Program-made: the position numbers and the translations under genes
DNA from: OLB11 sp041392835
GTDB lineage: Bacteria > Bacteroidota > Bacteroidia > Chitinophagales > Chitinophagaceae
Direction: 5' to 3'
Length of the DNA stretch: 64,000 bases
Assembly (NCBI GenBank): GCA_041392835.1
Contig: JAWKLF010000001.1
Span: 806,001-870,000, forward strand
Notes under the pieces: model-generated
The model's database searches: none
What the model was told of the DNA's origin: nothing
What the model saw: only the letters and a program-made list of their open reading frames with translations
Shown: positions 18,401 to 26,239 of the stretch, one piece after another
Numbering within the stretch: the stretch's first letter is position 1
Layout: every line of letters begins with the position of its first letter

Positions 18401-18498
18401 TTATTGCAAACGAAGCTACTCGAAGTGGAATGGAAGATTTGGGCAAAAAGATTACAGAAAAAATCAATGCATTAGGCACTATGGCTGGCTTGCAATAA
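15448..18498 (+). CDS. DUF2723 multi-pass membrane protein (GT117-like, protein O-mannosyltransferase-like)
   Basis: 1016 residues. It begins with the DUF2723 signature: a first membrane helix, then EATVSFWDCGEFISGAAKLE and VVHSPGAPLFLMIGRLF, in which acidic residues on the first loop are the presumed sugar-transfer site, as in C-type glycosyltransferases. About ten to twelve hydrophobic helices cover residues 10-330 and 490-600; the rest (about 600-1016) is soluble, with the motif NAILFTEGDNDTYPLWYAQE. The family is assigned to glycosyltransferases using lipid-linked sugars, and acts in the inner membrane; the acceptor is unknown. It heads a tight run with the biotin carrier gene 28 bp downstream, but a functional link is not evident. 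Confidence 0.9.
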   Translation: MNYNKLNNILGWAVGLIATTVYMMTKEATVSFWDCGEFISGAAKLEVVHSPGAPLFLMIGRLFVILFGMKNAALAINTLSALSSGLTIMFLFWTITHFAKRILINSNEEINQSNLIKVMGAGLVGALAYTFSDTFWFSAVEGEVYALSSFLTALVFWAILKWEDRLTNDQDPYADRWVLFIAFLMGLSIGVHLLNLLTIPAIVMVYYFKRYKVTQMGSIWAFLIGCVITGVVQYGIIQAVPILAKNMDILFVNSFGMPFNSGVLFTILMIAAAAFFALRWAKKNNKYFLHLGTLCFVFILIGYSTFLTTIIRSNADVPLDMTNPDNAITLLKYLQREQYGNVPLITGPDYNSKPTGMKDGKMEYWKGKEKYEELGMKRDEYTYESSDKRLFPRIWDANDPRHVSFYKSYLGLTDQDEPSTADNLSFFFRYQVNQMWWRYFMWNYAGRQNDYQNLMGEPHNGNWISGIKPIDKFFGRGDIDKMPDGFKNSMARNELYFLPLILGLIGLYYHFQKDKKNALIVTLLFFFTGLAIVIYLNNVPLQPRERDYAYAGSTYAFAIWIGLGVMMVSDWFNKLKLGNLSPSLATALCLLAVPTLMASKEWDDHDRSDKTLALASAKNYLNSCEPNAILFTEGDNDTYPLWYAQEVEGFRTDVRIVNISLLGIDWYIDQLGNAINKAAPVDLIWKSEQYRGEKRNYIQHQDNKTIPQDKYINLTEVLQFAGSDAPGATLMTQGGERVNYFPTKKFFIPVDKELCLKNNVISPTDTSVVDMIQFEMPKNVAYKNDLAILNILAANAWKRPIYFSNSIDPDHYEGLSEYLQLEGLAFKLIPIRTQGSSANMPLRVNTDKVYDLFMNKFQFGNAEKSSIFYDQTNRRMLNTTRVLAFQLGDDLIRKGRNADALKVIEKVTTSISERSYPITLQQENGSIIYLANVAIRAGGKELAQKLTDKLIKSADAEVSYMKSLKPSMQEAKKDDVQFALGALNFIANEATRSGMEDLGKKITEKINALGTMAGLQ

Positions 18499-18526
18499 CC
18501 TTTATTATTATTCAATTTATTTTTTG

Positions 18527-19021
18527 ATGTATCAAATTACAGTACAAGACAAGCTCTATACCATTCAAGATCAGGAATCTTTTCAGATGAATAATCAAGC
18601 GGAAGATGCTTGGATTGAAAAAGTAAGTGCCAATACGTATCTACTTCATAGAGGTCAAAAACAATATGAAGTAGATGTACTTAAAATAGATAAAGACCTT
18701 AAACAACTTACTATACGCGTACAGGGAAAAAAGTGCGTTGTTAGCATTAAAGAGCCCATCGATATTAAGTTGGAAGCGATAGGAATAAAAACTACAGAAG
18801 TAAAAAAAGTTAATGCTTTAAAAGCAGCCATGTCTGGATTGATATTGAAAATAGTTGTAAAAGAAGGAGATGTTGTTAAGGCAGGAGAACCTTTATTGAT
18901 ATTAGAAGCTATGAAAATGGAGAATAGCTTTAAAGCACCAAACGATGTAGTAATTAAAAAAGTACATATCACCGAAAAACAAGCGGTTGAAAAAGGTCAG
19001 GAATTAATTAGCTTTGAGTAA
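18527..19021 (+). CDS. Biotin carboxyl carrier protein (acetyl-/propionyl-CoA carboxylase type)
   Basis: 164 residues from the ATG at 18527 (a TTG one codon upstream is less likely). The C-terminal biotinyl domain (about 97-164) holds the biotinylation motif EAMKMENS with Lys130, preceded by MSGLILKIVVKEGDVVKAGE. The N-terminal 90 residues form a beta-rich linker domain as in the biotin subunits of acyl-CoA carboxylases. It carries carboxybiotin between carboxylase and carboxyltransferase subunits. Those partner genes are not in the window, so which carboxylase it serves is unknown. Confidence 0.93.
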   Translation: MYQITVQDKLYTIQDQESFQMNNQAEDAWIEKVSANTYLLHRGQKQYEVDVLKIDKDLKQLTIRVQGKKCVVSIKEPIDIKLEAIGIKTTEVKKVNALKAAMSGLILKIVVKEGDVVKAGEPLLILEAMKMENSFKAPNDVVIKKVHITEKQAVEKGQELISFE

Positions 19022-19030
19022 ATTTGTTAA

Positions 19031-19840
19031 GTGAAAAAATTACTATCTACATTATTTTTTAGCATACTTGTATTATTTGCTTCAGCTCAACAATCTTATC
19101 TTTATTTTGAAGGTATACCCAGTATTCCATGTCGATTAGAAGTCAATAATCAACCAGTCGAAAATATGTCTAATCATTATGTCATAGTGCCTATACTAGC
19201 ACAAGGCGAACAAGTGGTCGATATTATTTTTGGTGCTGAAATGTATCCCAAACAAACTTTTGTAATAGATGCTTACGAAGGAGCTTCTTATGGTTTCAAA
19301 TTGGCCAAAACCAATGAAGACAAATTTTATTTAGTAGATTTAATAAACCAAGGTAAAATAATAGAAACCAATACCCCAATCAATTTTAGTCTTACAACAG
19401 AGCAAAATATTATTCACTACTTCGATAGCACAGCTTTGCCCGAAGAGGTGCAAAATGTAATAAAAGAATCAAGCAAAAAACAAAAGGAAAGTAAGAAAAA
19501 AGTAGAGCCTGAGAAAGTAGTTGTAAATACTGTTGAAGAAGTAAAAGAACCAACCAAACCACTTTGTAATACGTCTGTAGGTGATGAAGAAGTCATGTCG
19601 CTGATGAATTTAATGAGGAATAAAAAGGATGATATAGCTCGTATGCAAGTATTAAAAAGAAAAAACTTCACAGCTTGTCTAAGTGCCAATCAACTTAAAA
19701 CCATATTATCCGTATTTAACCAAGATGTAGACAAAGCAGAAGCTTATTTGCATTTTGAGTCCAAATTTCTCAGCTCAGACCAATTTGACAGCATCAAAAA
19801 TTCGATTGCTGAGTCTGCATGGAAAACTTTAAAAAAATAA
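19031..19840 (+). CDS. DUF4476 domain secreted protein
   Basis: 269 residues starting at GTG 19031, 9 bases after the biotin carrier gene; the GTG begins a signal peptide (VKKLLSTLFFSILVLFASAQ). The first half is beta-rich (about 20-125). A Lys/Glu-rich linker (about 145-175) leads to a C-terminal helical DUF4476 domain (about 185-269), with ARMQVLKRKNFTACLSANQL and the usual LSSDQFDSIKNSI end. Function of the family is unknown; a periplasmic or outer-membrane location is inferred. Confidence 0.85.
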   Translation: MKKLLSTLFFSILVLFASAQQSYLYFEGIPSIPCRLEVNNQPVENMSNHYVIVPILAQGEQVVDIIFGAEMYPKQTFVIDAYEGASYGFKLAKTNEDKFYLVDLINQGKIIETNTPINFSLTTEQNIIHYFDSTALPEEVQNVIKESSKKQKESKKKVEPEKVVVNTVEEVKEPTKPLCNTSVGDEEVMSLMNLMRNKKDDIARMQVLKRKNFTACLSANQLKTILSVFNQDVDKAEAYLHFESKFLSSDQFDSIKNSIAESAWKTLKK

Positions 19841-19842
19841 AT

Positions 19843-21093
19843 ATGGTCCTATCTAAACGTAATGTAATCAGTCTTTTTTTCTTTTTGGTAATTGGAATTT
19901 TTAGTACACACGCTAAAAAATTAAATATACTCTATATTGGCAATAGCTATACTGCTGTCAACAATCTGCCTCAAATGATAGCCGATTTGTCCTTAACCAT
20001 GGGAGACACTACAACATTTACTGCTCACACACCTGGAGGTGCCACAGCCAACAATCATTGGAGCAATAATAGCCTTCATACTATGATTTCTTTAGGAAAT
20101 TGGGATGTCGTTGTATTGCAATGCCAAAGCCAAGAGCCTTCTTTTTCTCCCTCACAAGTACAATCCGATACGTATCCTTATGTAGGTTTATTAGATAGTT
20201 TAATTCAAGCAACACAATCATGTGCCGAAACGATGTTATATATGACATGGGGAAGAAAAAATGGCGACGCATCCAATTGTCCTTTTTATCCTCCTATATG
20301 TACTTACAATGGTATGCAACAAAGATTAAGAGAATCGTATATGCAATTTGCACAAGATTTTGGCACCAGCTTAAGCCCTGTTGGAGTAGCTTGGAAAACC
20401 GTACGAGACAGTTTCCCTACTATAGAATTATATAACCCCGATGAATCACATCCAAGTATAGCAGGTTCTTATTTAGCTGCATGTGTTTTTTATGTTAGCC
20501 TTTTTCATAAGGCTATTGTCAACTCACCCTATCTGCCAGCTGGTATGTTACAAGGCGATGCCATAGTTTTACAAAACATAGCTTCCAAAACAGTATTAGA
20601 TAGCATAGAAAATTGGCAACAATTCGGACAAATGCCTTTAGCTTCTTTTGCAAATACTACTACTGGTTTAGATGTGCAATTTGCCAACAATTCAAAACGA
20701 TATACAAGTAGCCAATGGGATTTTGGAGATGGTATGCAATCCAATTTACCACAACCTGCTCACACCTATACTACAGATGGAAGCTACGAGGTATGCTTAA
20801 CAGTTAGCTCAGCATGTGGTAAAACAAGTCAATTTTGCGACTCGGTAACTGTAAAAAAACCAGATGCAACTATTGATATTATAAAGCAACCACTATCTAT
20901 TTATGTGGCTAATAAAAGCATACATATTCCGGGCAATACCCTTGAAATGCCCTATGTTATTTTCGATATGGCAGGCCATAAAGTACAACAAGGTAGATGC
21001 ATAAATAATATTTCATTGTATAACCTAGCACAGGGTATGTATATTTTAAAATTAAATGAGCAGATTAAACCTATTCCGTTTACAATTCAATAA
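19843..21093 (+). CDS. Secreted SGNH/GDSL-type hydrolase with PKD domain and degenerate sorting domain
   Basis: 416 residues from the ATG at 19843, two bases after the previous stop, which starts a signal peptide (ending STHA). The N-terminal 250 residues are an SGNH hydrolase of the DUF4886-like kind: block I LNILYIGNSYT with Ser35, VVVLQCQSQEPSF, and the terminal Asp200/His203 in NPDESHPSIAGSY. A PKD domain follows (QWDFGDGMQSN, about 280-335). The last 65 residues keep the sorting-domain outline (VIFDMAGHKVQQG; LAQGMYILKLNEQ) but lack the usual YPNP opening. It is probably an esterase acting on polysaccharide or acyl groups outside the cell; the substrate is unknown. Confidence 0.85.
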   Translation: MVLSKRNVISLFFFLVIGIFSTHAKKLNILYIGNSYTAVNNLPQMIADLSLTMGDTTTFTAHTPGGATANNHWSNNSLHTMISLGNWDVVVLQCQSQEPSFSPSQVQSDTYPYVGLLDSLIQATQSCAETMLYMTWGRKNGDASNCPFYPPICTYNGMQQRLRESYMQFAQDFGTSLSPVGVAWKTVRDSFPTIELYNPDESHPSIAGSYLAACVFYVSLFHKAIVNSPYLPAGMLQGDAIVLQNIASKTVLDSIENWQQFGQMPLASFANTTTGLDVQFANNSKRYTSSQWDFGDGMQSNLPQPAHTYTTDGSYEVCLTVSSACGKTSQFCDSVTVKKPDATIDIIKQPLSIYVANKSIHIPGNTLEMPYVIFDMAGHKVQQGRCINNISLYNLAQGMYILKLNEQIKPIPFTIQ

Positions 21094-21097
21094 AGTT

Positions 21098-21394
21098 ATG
21101 AAGGCTAAATTATTTTTTTTGGTACTATTTTTTGGAATCACGCTCATAGTGTTTGCACAAGTACAGACTAAAAAAGATTGTTCAAAAGACCTAGATAAAG
21201 ATGGTATTAGTGATTGTTTTGATATGTGCGCCAATACACCAGAGGGTGTAAGAGTAGATAATAAAGGCTGCCCTCGCGATACAGATGGTGATGGTATACC
21301 AGATTATTTAGATAAACAGTTGATAACCCCAACCGAGTGCCAGCCCAGTGATAGCAATGGTATTGGAGATTGCAACAGAATCTATAAGAAATAA
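21098..21394 (+). CDS. Small secreted thrombospondin type 3 repeat protein
   Basis: 98 residues from the ATG at 21098 (5 bases after the previous stop), which begins a signal peptide ending IVFAQ. The mature part has two calcium-binding TSP3-type motifs: DLDKDGISDCFDMCANTPEG and DTDGDGIPDYLDKQ. Such repeats link the barrel and the OmpA domain in Bacteroidota OmpA proteins, but here the protein stops after them. It is the last member of the 15.4-21.4 kb run. Its role is unknown; it may be a calcium-binding surface peptide or a truncated OmpA-like protein. Confidence 0.75.
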   Translation: MKAKLFFLVLFFGITLIVFAQVQTKKDCSKDLDKDGISDCFDMCANTPEGVRVDNKGCPRDTDGDGIPDYLDKQLITPTECQPSDSNGIGDCNRIYKK

Positions 21395-21457
21395 TCTGAA
21401 ACTATAGTATATACTTTTTTGCATTTCAAAAATCTGCTAATTACTTATATATCTTCG

Positions 21458-21465
21458 TACCTTTG
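21458..21465 (+). promoter_or_regulatory. -7 box (TACCTTTG) for the A-type Fe-S carrier gene
   Basis: Matches TAnnTTTG, 24 bases before the ATG at 21490. Confidence 0.5.
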
Positions 21466-21489
21466 CAATAAATAAAATAAGCACTAATT

Positions 21490-21837
21490 ATGGATGTAGC
21501 TACAGAAAATAGTATATACATAAGCGATAAAGCAAAAGAAAAAATACTGCAGCTTATTTCAGATGCACAATTAGACGATACCTACTTTCTTCGTGTAGGT
21601 GTAGTAGGTGGTGGTTGTAGTGGATTGAGTTACAAACTTGATTTTGACAATGAACTAAAACCCATGGATCAGCAGTTTGAAGACAAAGGCATTAAAATAG
21701 TTTGTGATTTAAAAAGTTTCTTATACTTAGTTAATACTGAATTAGATTTTAGCGATGGCTTAAATGGAAAAGGATTTAATTTTATAAATCCCAACGCAAG
21801 TAGAAGTTGTGGTTGTGGAGAAAGTTTTGCTGTATAA
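21490..21837 (+). CDS. A-type iron-sulfur carrier (HesB/IscA/SufA family)
   Basis: 115 residues, full family length. The three conserved cysteines are present: Cys43 in VVGGGCSGLSY, and Cys107 and Cys109 in SRSCGCGESF. These proteins bind a [2Fe-2S] or [4Fe-4S] cluster and hand it to apo-enzymes in the cytoplasm. It is not next to a suf or isc operon here, and sequence alone does not separate SufA, IscA and ErpA. Confidence 0.93.
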   Translation: MDVATENSIYISDKAKEKILQLISDAQLDDTYFLRVGVVGGGCSGLSYKLDFDNELKPMDQQFEDKGIKIVCDLKSFLYLVNTELDFSDGLNGKGFNFINPNASRSCGCGESFAV

Positions 21838-21854
21838 AAAAATAGTTTACCTTC

Positions 21855-23030
21855 ATGCGATGCCATAAGTCAAAACAGCATGTGCAACTCGCATATGATA
21901 TTTACCAAAGTGTACAAACATTGCCACCAGAGTGGGATAAGCATTTGCCCGAAGGGCATGCCCTTTTAAAACAAAATATTGCCACTGTAGAATTATCTCA
22001 AATTAGCGATGTTCAATCTTTATATGTTCTTTGTAAAGAAAATAATCAAATAGTTTTTTGTGCTTATTATCAAATATTGCGGGTAAAGCCTTATCACTTC
22101 GCATGCCAAAATAAATTACAACAGAGAAGTCTACAAATTGCTCTTTTTGCACTAAGACCAACCTTGTTAGTAGCAGGCCATTTATTTAGACATGATGCTA
22201 AGTTTCATCATTTTGTATCGCAAGAGTTGCCAGCAAAGAAAAAAGAAGAACATTATATCCAAACAACGGAGTTTGTGTTGAATAAGTATAGACTTACTGG
22301 CGTTTTCTTAAAAGATGTTCCTACAGAAATTGCCAATTATATCTTATTGAAAGATCATTACAAGCAAATGACTGAGGATGTTTCGATGTATATTAATATT
22401 CCATCTTCATGGAGTAGCATGATAGATTATCAGCAAGCTTTAAAACACAAATATCTGCAACGCTACAAAAAAATTGAAAAGCAGCTAGATGTTATCCAAG
22501 TCAAAGAATTATCATTGGAAGACATCATCCAAAATAACAATATCATAGAATCATTATATCTTCAAGTAGCCAACCATCAGATAGTGCGTATGGGAAAACT
22601 CAACGCAGCTTTTTTTACTGAAATGAAAAAATCCATGATGGAAGACTATATTGTGTATGGCTGGTTTTTAGAAAATAAAATGGTTGCTTTTTCATCAGCC
22701 ATAATCAAGCAAGATACTTACGATATGAATTATATTGGTTTTGATTATACCATCAATCAGTCGCATGCTATATACTTTAATATTCTATTTCACTGTTTGC
22801 AACAAGCCATAAGGACTCAAAAAAGTAAACTAATACTGGGTAGAACAGCTTTGGAGGCCAAAGCTATTTTGGGTTGTGAGCCACAGTATGAATATTCTTT
22901 TTATACACTTAGACATCCTATAGTAAGATGGTTTTATAAACGAGTTGCGAAAGGCTTTAGAGAACAAGTAGGCGAAAAATGGAAAGATAGACATCCATTT
23001 AAATCAGAATTTTATAAAAAGAGTTCTTGA
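21855..23030 (+). CDS. GNAT/FemAB-like acyltransferase-fold protein (peptidogalycan-biosynthesis-like)
   Basis: 391 residues with no signal peptide, 17 bases after the Fe-S carrier. The C-terminal part has a GNAT/FemAB pattern: ENKMVAFSSAIIKQDTYDMN, then YIGFDYTINQSHAIYFNILF, then KSKLILGRTALEAKAILGCE. This resembles the DUF482-type GNAT proteins, where the Y.GFD strand and the following helix form the acyl-CoA pocket. The N-terminal half (about 1-170) is less recognisable. The substrate is unknown; the family name suggests peptide or amine acylation. Confidence 0.65.
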   Translation: MRCHKSKQHVQLAYDIYQSVQTLPPEWDKHLPEGHALLKQNIATVELSQISDVQSLYVLCKENNQIVFCAYYQILRVKPYHFACQNKLQQRSLQIALFALRPTLLVAGHLFRHDAKFHHFVSQELPAKKKEEHYIQTTEFVLNKYRLTGVFLKDVPTEIANYILLKDHYKQMTEDVSMYINIPSSWSSMIDYQQALKHKYLQRYKKIEKQLDVIQVKELSLEDIIQNNNIIESLYLQVANHQIVRMGKLNAAFFTEMKKSMMEDYIVYGWFLENKMVAFSSAIIKQDTYDMNYIGFDYTINQSHAIYFNILFHCLQQAIRTQKSKLILGRTALEAKAILGCEPQYEYSFYTLRHPIVRWFYKRVAKGFREQVGEKWKDRHPFKSEFYKKSS

Positions 23031-23086
23031 TTTTTTTTTAATTCCCTATTATACTTTACTTTCATAGTGAAATAAAAACTAAAACT

Positions 23087-23833
23087 ATGGACAATCAAAG
23101 AAAAAGAATAGCACTTGTTACAGGTGCTACTGGTGGTTTAGGAACTGCTATGTGTAAAGAATTGTTTTATCATGGCTATCATGTCATAGGGAACTATCGA
23201 AACAAAGAAAAAGCATTGGAATGGCAGCAGCATTTAAAAGAAGAAAATTTTGATATAGAAATAGCTGAAGGAGATGTGTGTAATTTTGAATCGATTGGAA
23301 ATATGATTAAAGATATTGAAACCCGTTTTGGACCAGTAGATGTTCTTGTCAATAATGCAGGCATTACTCGCGATGGACGATTTTCAAAAATGAAACCAGA
23401 TGATTGGCATGCTGTCATAGATACCAATCTGAATAGTGTATTTAATAGCACTCGGCATGTAATAGAAGGTATGATAGAAAGAAACTTTGGTCGTATTATA
23501 AACATCTCCTCTGTCAATGGGCAGCGTGGGCAGTTTGGGCAAACTAACTATGCAGCAGCCAAAGCCGGCATGCATGGTTTTACTAAAACGCTTGCCATGG
23601 AAGTGGCAAAGTATGGAATTACGGTCAATACTATTTCGCCAGGCTATATTGCTACAGACATGGTAATGGCAGTGCCCGAAAAAGTAAGAGAACAAATTGT
23701 ATCTCAGATTCCGATAGGCCGTTTAGGAGGAACACAAGAAGTAGCCCATTTGGTTTGTTTCTTAGCAAGCGATGCTACCAGTTTTATTACAGGTGCCAAC
23801 TACAGCATCAATGGTGGCCAGCACGTATATTAA
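23087..23833 (+). CDS. phaB: Acetoacetyl-CoA reductase (PhaB/PhbB type SDR)
   Basis: 248 residues. A short-chain dehydrogenase with nucleotide-binding TGATGGLG (residues 12-19), NNAG (89-92), and catalytic Ser142, Tyr155 and Lys159. The stretches RIINISSVNGQRGQFGQTNY and GITVNTISPGYIATDMV match PhaB more closely than generic FabG. PhaB reduces acetoacetyl-CoA to (R)-3-hydroxybutyryl-CoA with NADPH for polyhydroxybutyrate synthesis. A polymer synthase gene is not in the window, so a FabG-like role in fatty-acid synthesis cannot be excluded. It converges on the TetR gene. Confidence 0.85.
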   Translation: MDNQRKRIALVTGATGGLGTAMCKELFYHGYHVIGNYRNKEKALEWQQHLKEENFDIEIAEGDVCNFESIGNMIKDIETRFGPVDVLVNNAGITRDGRFSKMKPDDWHAVIDTNLNSVFNSTRHVIEGMIERNFGRIINISSVNGQRGQFGQTNYAAAKAGMHGFTKTLAMEVAKYGITVNTISPGYIATDMVMAVPEKVREQIVSQIPIGRLGGTQEVAHLVCFLASDATSFITGANYSINGGQHVY

Positions 23834-23844
23834 TAGACTGAAAT

Positions 23845-24522
23845 TTATTTTTTGTTTAAGCTAGTAAAAACTAAGTCGTTTAAAAAAGATACAATTTCAC
23901 TTTCCTCTTTATTTTCAGCAAAGTCCGTCAGAGAAGGCAAATTATTCATAAAGAAATTTTGAAAATGAGCCATTTCTATAATCGTAGATGCCAACGATTT
24001 GGGATACTTATACTTTGCATTGCATTCCAAAATAATATGACCAATCAGAGCACAGAGGTCTTTATAGGGCTTAAAAAAATCTTGTTTATTATCCTCATTA
24101 ACTTGTTTTGTTAGATAGGCTTTTGAGCCTTCAGCTATTATAATTTGATGCAATAAACTTTCATTTATAAAACTTGTTTGCTCATCATCTTTGACCGATG
24201 ATGCAAGTAGCGTAATGATTTTTTTTAGTTTGCTGATTGGATTGCTAATATTATTAGTTTGAAATCGAATTTGAAATTCGAGCCAGCCCCAATACCAAGC
24301 AGTAAGATAAACTAATAGTTTGTGCTTATTTTCAAAATATCGATATACGCCCGCTTCTGTAGTTCCTATATCTTCGGCAAGTTTTTTAAAAGTAAATGAT
24401 TCAAAACCATTTTTAAAAATTAACTGAATACTGTGTTGAAGTATGTTTTTGCCTAATTCAGAACTTTCCGGGTCACGTAAGTATAAGGCCTTATTCATAG
24501 TAATCTGTATCTGCATTTTCAT
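23845..24522 (-). CDS. TetR/AcrR family transcriptional regulator
   Basis: 225 residues. The N-terminal helix-turn-helix is clear: HSIQLIFKNGFESFTFKKLA, then EDIGTTEAGVYRYFENKHKL (about 30-70). The C-terminal ligand-binding region is helical and matches no specific subfamily that I know. It is divergent from the bestrophin gene, with a perfect 10-bp palindrome at 24584-24606 in between, so it probably represses the bestrophin/carbonic-anhydrase pair and perhaps itself. The effector is unknown. Confidence 0.88.
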   Translation of the reverse strand: MKMQIQITMNKALYLRDPESSELGKNILQHSIQLIFKNGFESFTFKKLAEDIGTTEAGVYRYFENKHKLLVYLTAWYWGWLEFQIRFQTNNISNPISKLKKIITLLASSVKDDEQTSFINESLLHQIIIAEGSKAYLTKQVNEDNKQDFFKPYKDLCALIGHIILECNAKYKYPKSLASTIIEMAHFQNFFMNNLPSLTDFAENKEESEIVSFLNDLVFTSLNKK

Positions 24523-24583
24523 GGCTACAAAATATTTTTTATTCGATGGGATAAAGGTACGAAAAAAAATATTTTACAATTAT

Positions 24584-24606
24584 TTATGATAGTAATACTA
24601 TCATAA
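24584..24606. promoter_or_regulatory. Palindromic operator, probable TetR binding site
   Basis: TTATGATAGT-AAT-ACTATCATAA: two perfect 10-bp arms around a 3-bp centre, ending 13 bases before the -7 box of the bestrophin gene. Size and position suit a TetR dimer blocking RNA polymerase. Confidence 0.75.
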
Positions 24607-24619
24607 TAAAAATAATTAC

Positions 24620-24627
24620 TATCTTTG
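24620..24627 (+). promoter_or_regulatory. -7 box (TATCTTTG) for the bestrophin/carbonic-anhydrase operon
   Basis: Matches TAnnTTTG, 18 bases before the ATG at 24646. The matching -33 region would fall inside the palindromic operator. Confidence 0.55.
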
Positions 24628-24645
24628 CGAAAGAAATTATAGTTT

Positions 24646-25536
24646 ATGTTACTAAACAAGCAAATTCCTGTTATCTATATATTTAACAAAGTCAAATACG
24701 ATATTGTTATAGTACTCATAGTGTCTTTGATAGTCCTATTTCTTACCGACCAATTCAAAGGATATTTCCCCGAAATGCCACTAACCATACCAGCATTTAT
24801 TGGAACAGCTATATCTATTTTACTTTCTTTTAAGCTCAATCAATCATACGACAGATGGTGGGAGGCTCGCAAAGTGTGGGGTGCTATAGTCAATGATTCT
24901 CGAAGCTTCGTTATACAATTGCTTACATTAACTCCAGCCGGTAATGAGCATATAATAAAAAAACTCGCATATAGACAAATTGCTTGGTGCTATTCATTAG
25001 GACAATCCTTACGAGGATTAAATCCCTTGAATACTTTAGAACAGTTTGTTTCGCAAGAAGACCTAGATGAATTAAAAAAACATAGTAATAAACCGCTGGC
25101 AATACTCCAATTGCATGGAGAGGATATTAAAAAATTAAAAAACAATAATCAAATAGATATATTTACTCAACTACAGTTAGATAATACGTTGGTAAGACTT
25201 TGTGATGCACAGGGAAAAACAGAAAGGATAAAGTCTACCGTCTTTCCTGTAACATATCGTATTTTTCTACATGGCATTATCTACTTATTTATTATCACGC
25301 TGGCCATTTCATTGCGAGTAGATGGTTTATTCGAAACCCCGCTTTTGATCATTATATCTATAGCATTTTTACTATTAGAAAAGTCGGCAACACATATGCA
25401 AGATCCATTCGAAAATAAACCTTCTGATACTGCTATGACAGCAATAGCAAGAACAATTGAAATCAATATAAAACAATTACTTAAAGAAGAAAAAATTCCA
25501 AAACCCATACCAACAGATAATTTTTATTTAAACTAA
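24646..25536 (+). CDS. Bestrophin family anion channel
   Basis: 296 residues. Bestrophin hallmarks: two N-terminal membrane helices with the pore-lining loop (LTIPAFIGTAISILLSFKLN, then QSYDRWWEARKVWGAIVNDS), two later helices (RIFLHGIIYLFIITLAISLR; PLLIIISIAFLLLE), and the conserved DPFENKPSDTAM end. Bacterial bestrophins are pentameric inner-membrane ion channels. The next gene, 16 bases away, is a beta-carbonic anhydrase, which suggests bicarbonate as the carried ion; that is inference. Confidence 0.93.
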   Translation: MLLNKQIPVIYIFNKVKYDIVIVLIVSLIVLFLTDQFKGYFPEMPLTIPAFIGTAISILLSFKLNQSYDRWWEARKVWGAIVNDSRSFVIQLLTLTPAGNEHIIKKLAYRQIAWCYSLGQSLRGLNPLNTLEQFVSQEDLDELKKHSNKPLAILQLHGEDIKKLKNNNQIDIFTQLQLDNTLVRLCDAQGKTERIKSTVFPVTYRIFLHGIIYLFIITLAISLRVDGLFETPLLIIISIAFLLLEKSATHMQDPFENKPSDTAMTAIARTIEINIKQLLKEEKIPKPIPTDNFYLN

Positions 25537-25552
25537 AAAAAAATATAAAAAA

Positions 25553-26203
25553 ATGAAAACACTTACAAAAGAAATGCAGGCGGCCATCACACCTTCTATG
25601 GCATTAGAGTTATTAAAAGAAGGCAATAAACGATTTGTCAATAATCTAAAAATTAATCGAAATCTGTTGCAACAAGCCAACGAAACGTCCGATGGGCAAC
25701 ATCCCTTTGCTGTCATACTTAGTTGTATAGATAGTAGAACTTCTACCGAACTGATTTTTGATCAGGGATTGGGCGATATTTTTAGTGTTCGAATAGCAGG
25801 CAATATTATCAATGAAGATATATTGGGTAGCATGGAATTTGGATGTAAAGTAGCAGGTTCTAAAATTATAGTAGTGCTTGGTCATACCAAATGTGGTGCT
25901 GTAAAAGGCGCATGCGACCATGTAGAGATGGGCAATTTGACAGCATTGTTGACCAAACTCAGACCCGCAGTAGATGATGAATTAGAAACTAAAGAAAATA
26001 GAACATCAAGCAATGCTGAATTTGTAGAAAATGTAGCTATCATCAATGTAAAACGCACAGTAAAATCTATATTACAAAGAAGCCCAATACTAAAGGATAT
26101 GGTAGCTAAAAAAGAAATTGGAATAGTAGGCGGAATACATAATATATCATCTGGTGAAGTTTCGTTTTTCCCAGATACTATGCTATTTGAGCTAAATGCC
26201 TAA
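25553..26203 (+). CDS. Beta-class carbonic anhydrase
   Basis: 216 residues without a signal peptide, so cytoplasmic. The zinc ligands and dyad are complete: Cys58, Asp60 and Arg62 in SCIDSRTS, His111 and Cys114 in GHTKCGA. It interconverts CO2 and bicarbonate. It is co-transcribed with the bestrophin channel gene, forming a plausible bicarbonate import or export and conversion unit. A Gly-rich C-terminal strand (EIGIVGGIHNISSGEVSFF) completes the fold. Confidence 0.95.
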   Translation: MKTLTKEMQAAITPSMALELLKEGNKRFVNNLKINRNLLQQANETSDGQHPFAVILSCIDSRTSTELIFDQGLGDIFSVRIAGNIINEDILGSMEFGCKVAGSKIIVVLGHTKCGAVKGACDHVEMGNLTALLTKLRPAVDDELETKENRTSSNAEFVENVAIINVKRTVKSILQRSPILKDMVAKKEIGIVGGIHNISSGEVSFFPDTMLFELNA

Positions 26204-26239
26204 TAATAAAAGAAGGGTAGTTATCGAGCAAACTAAGAG

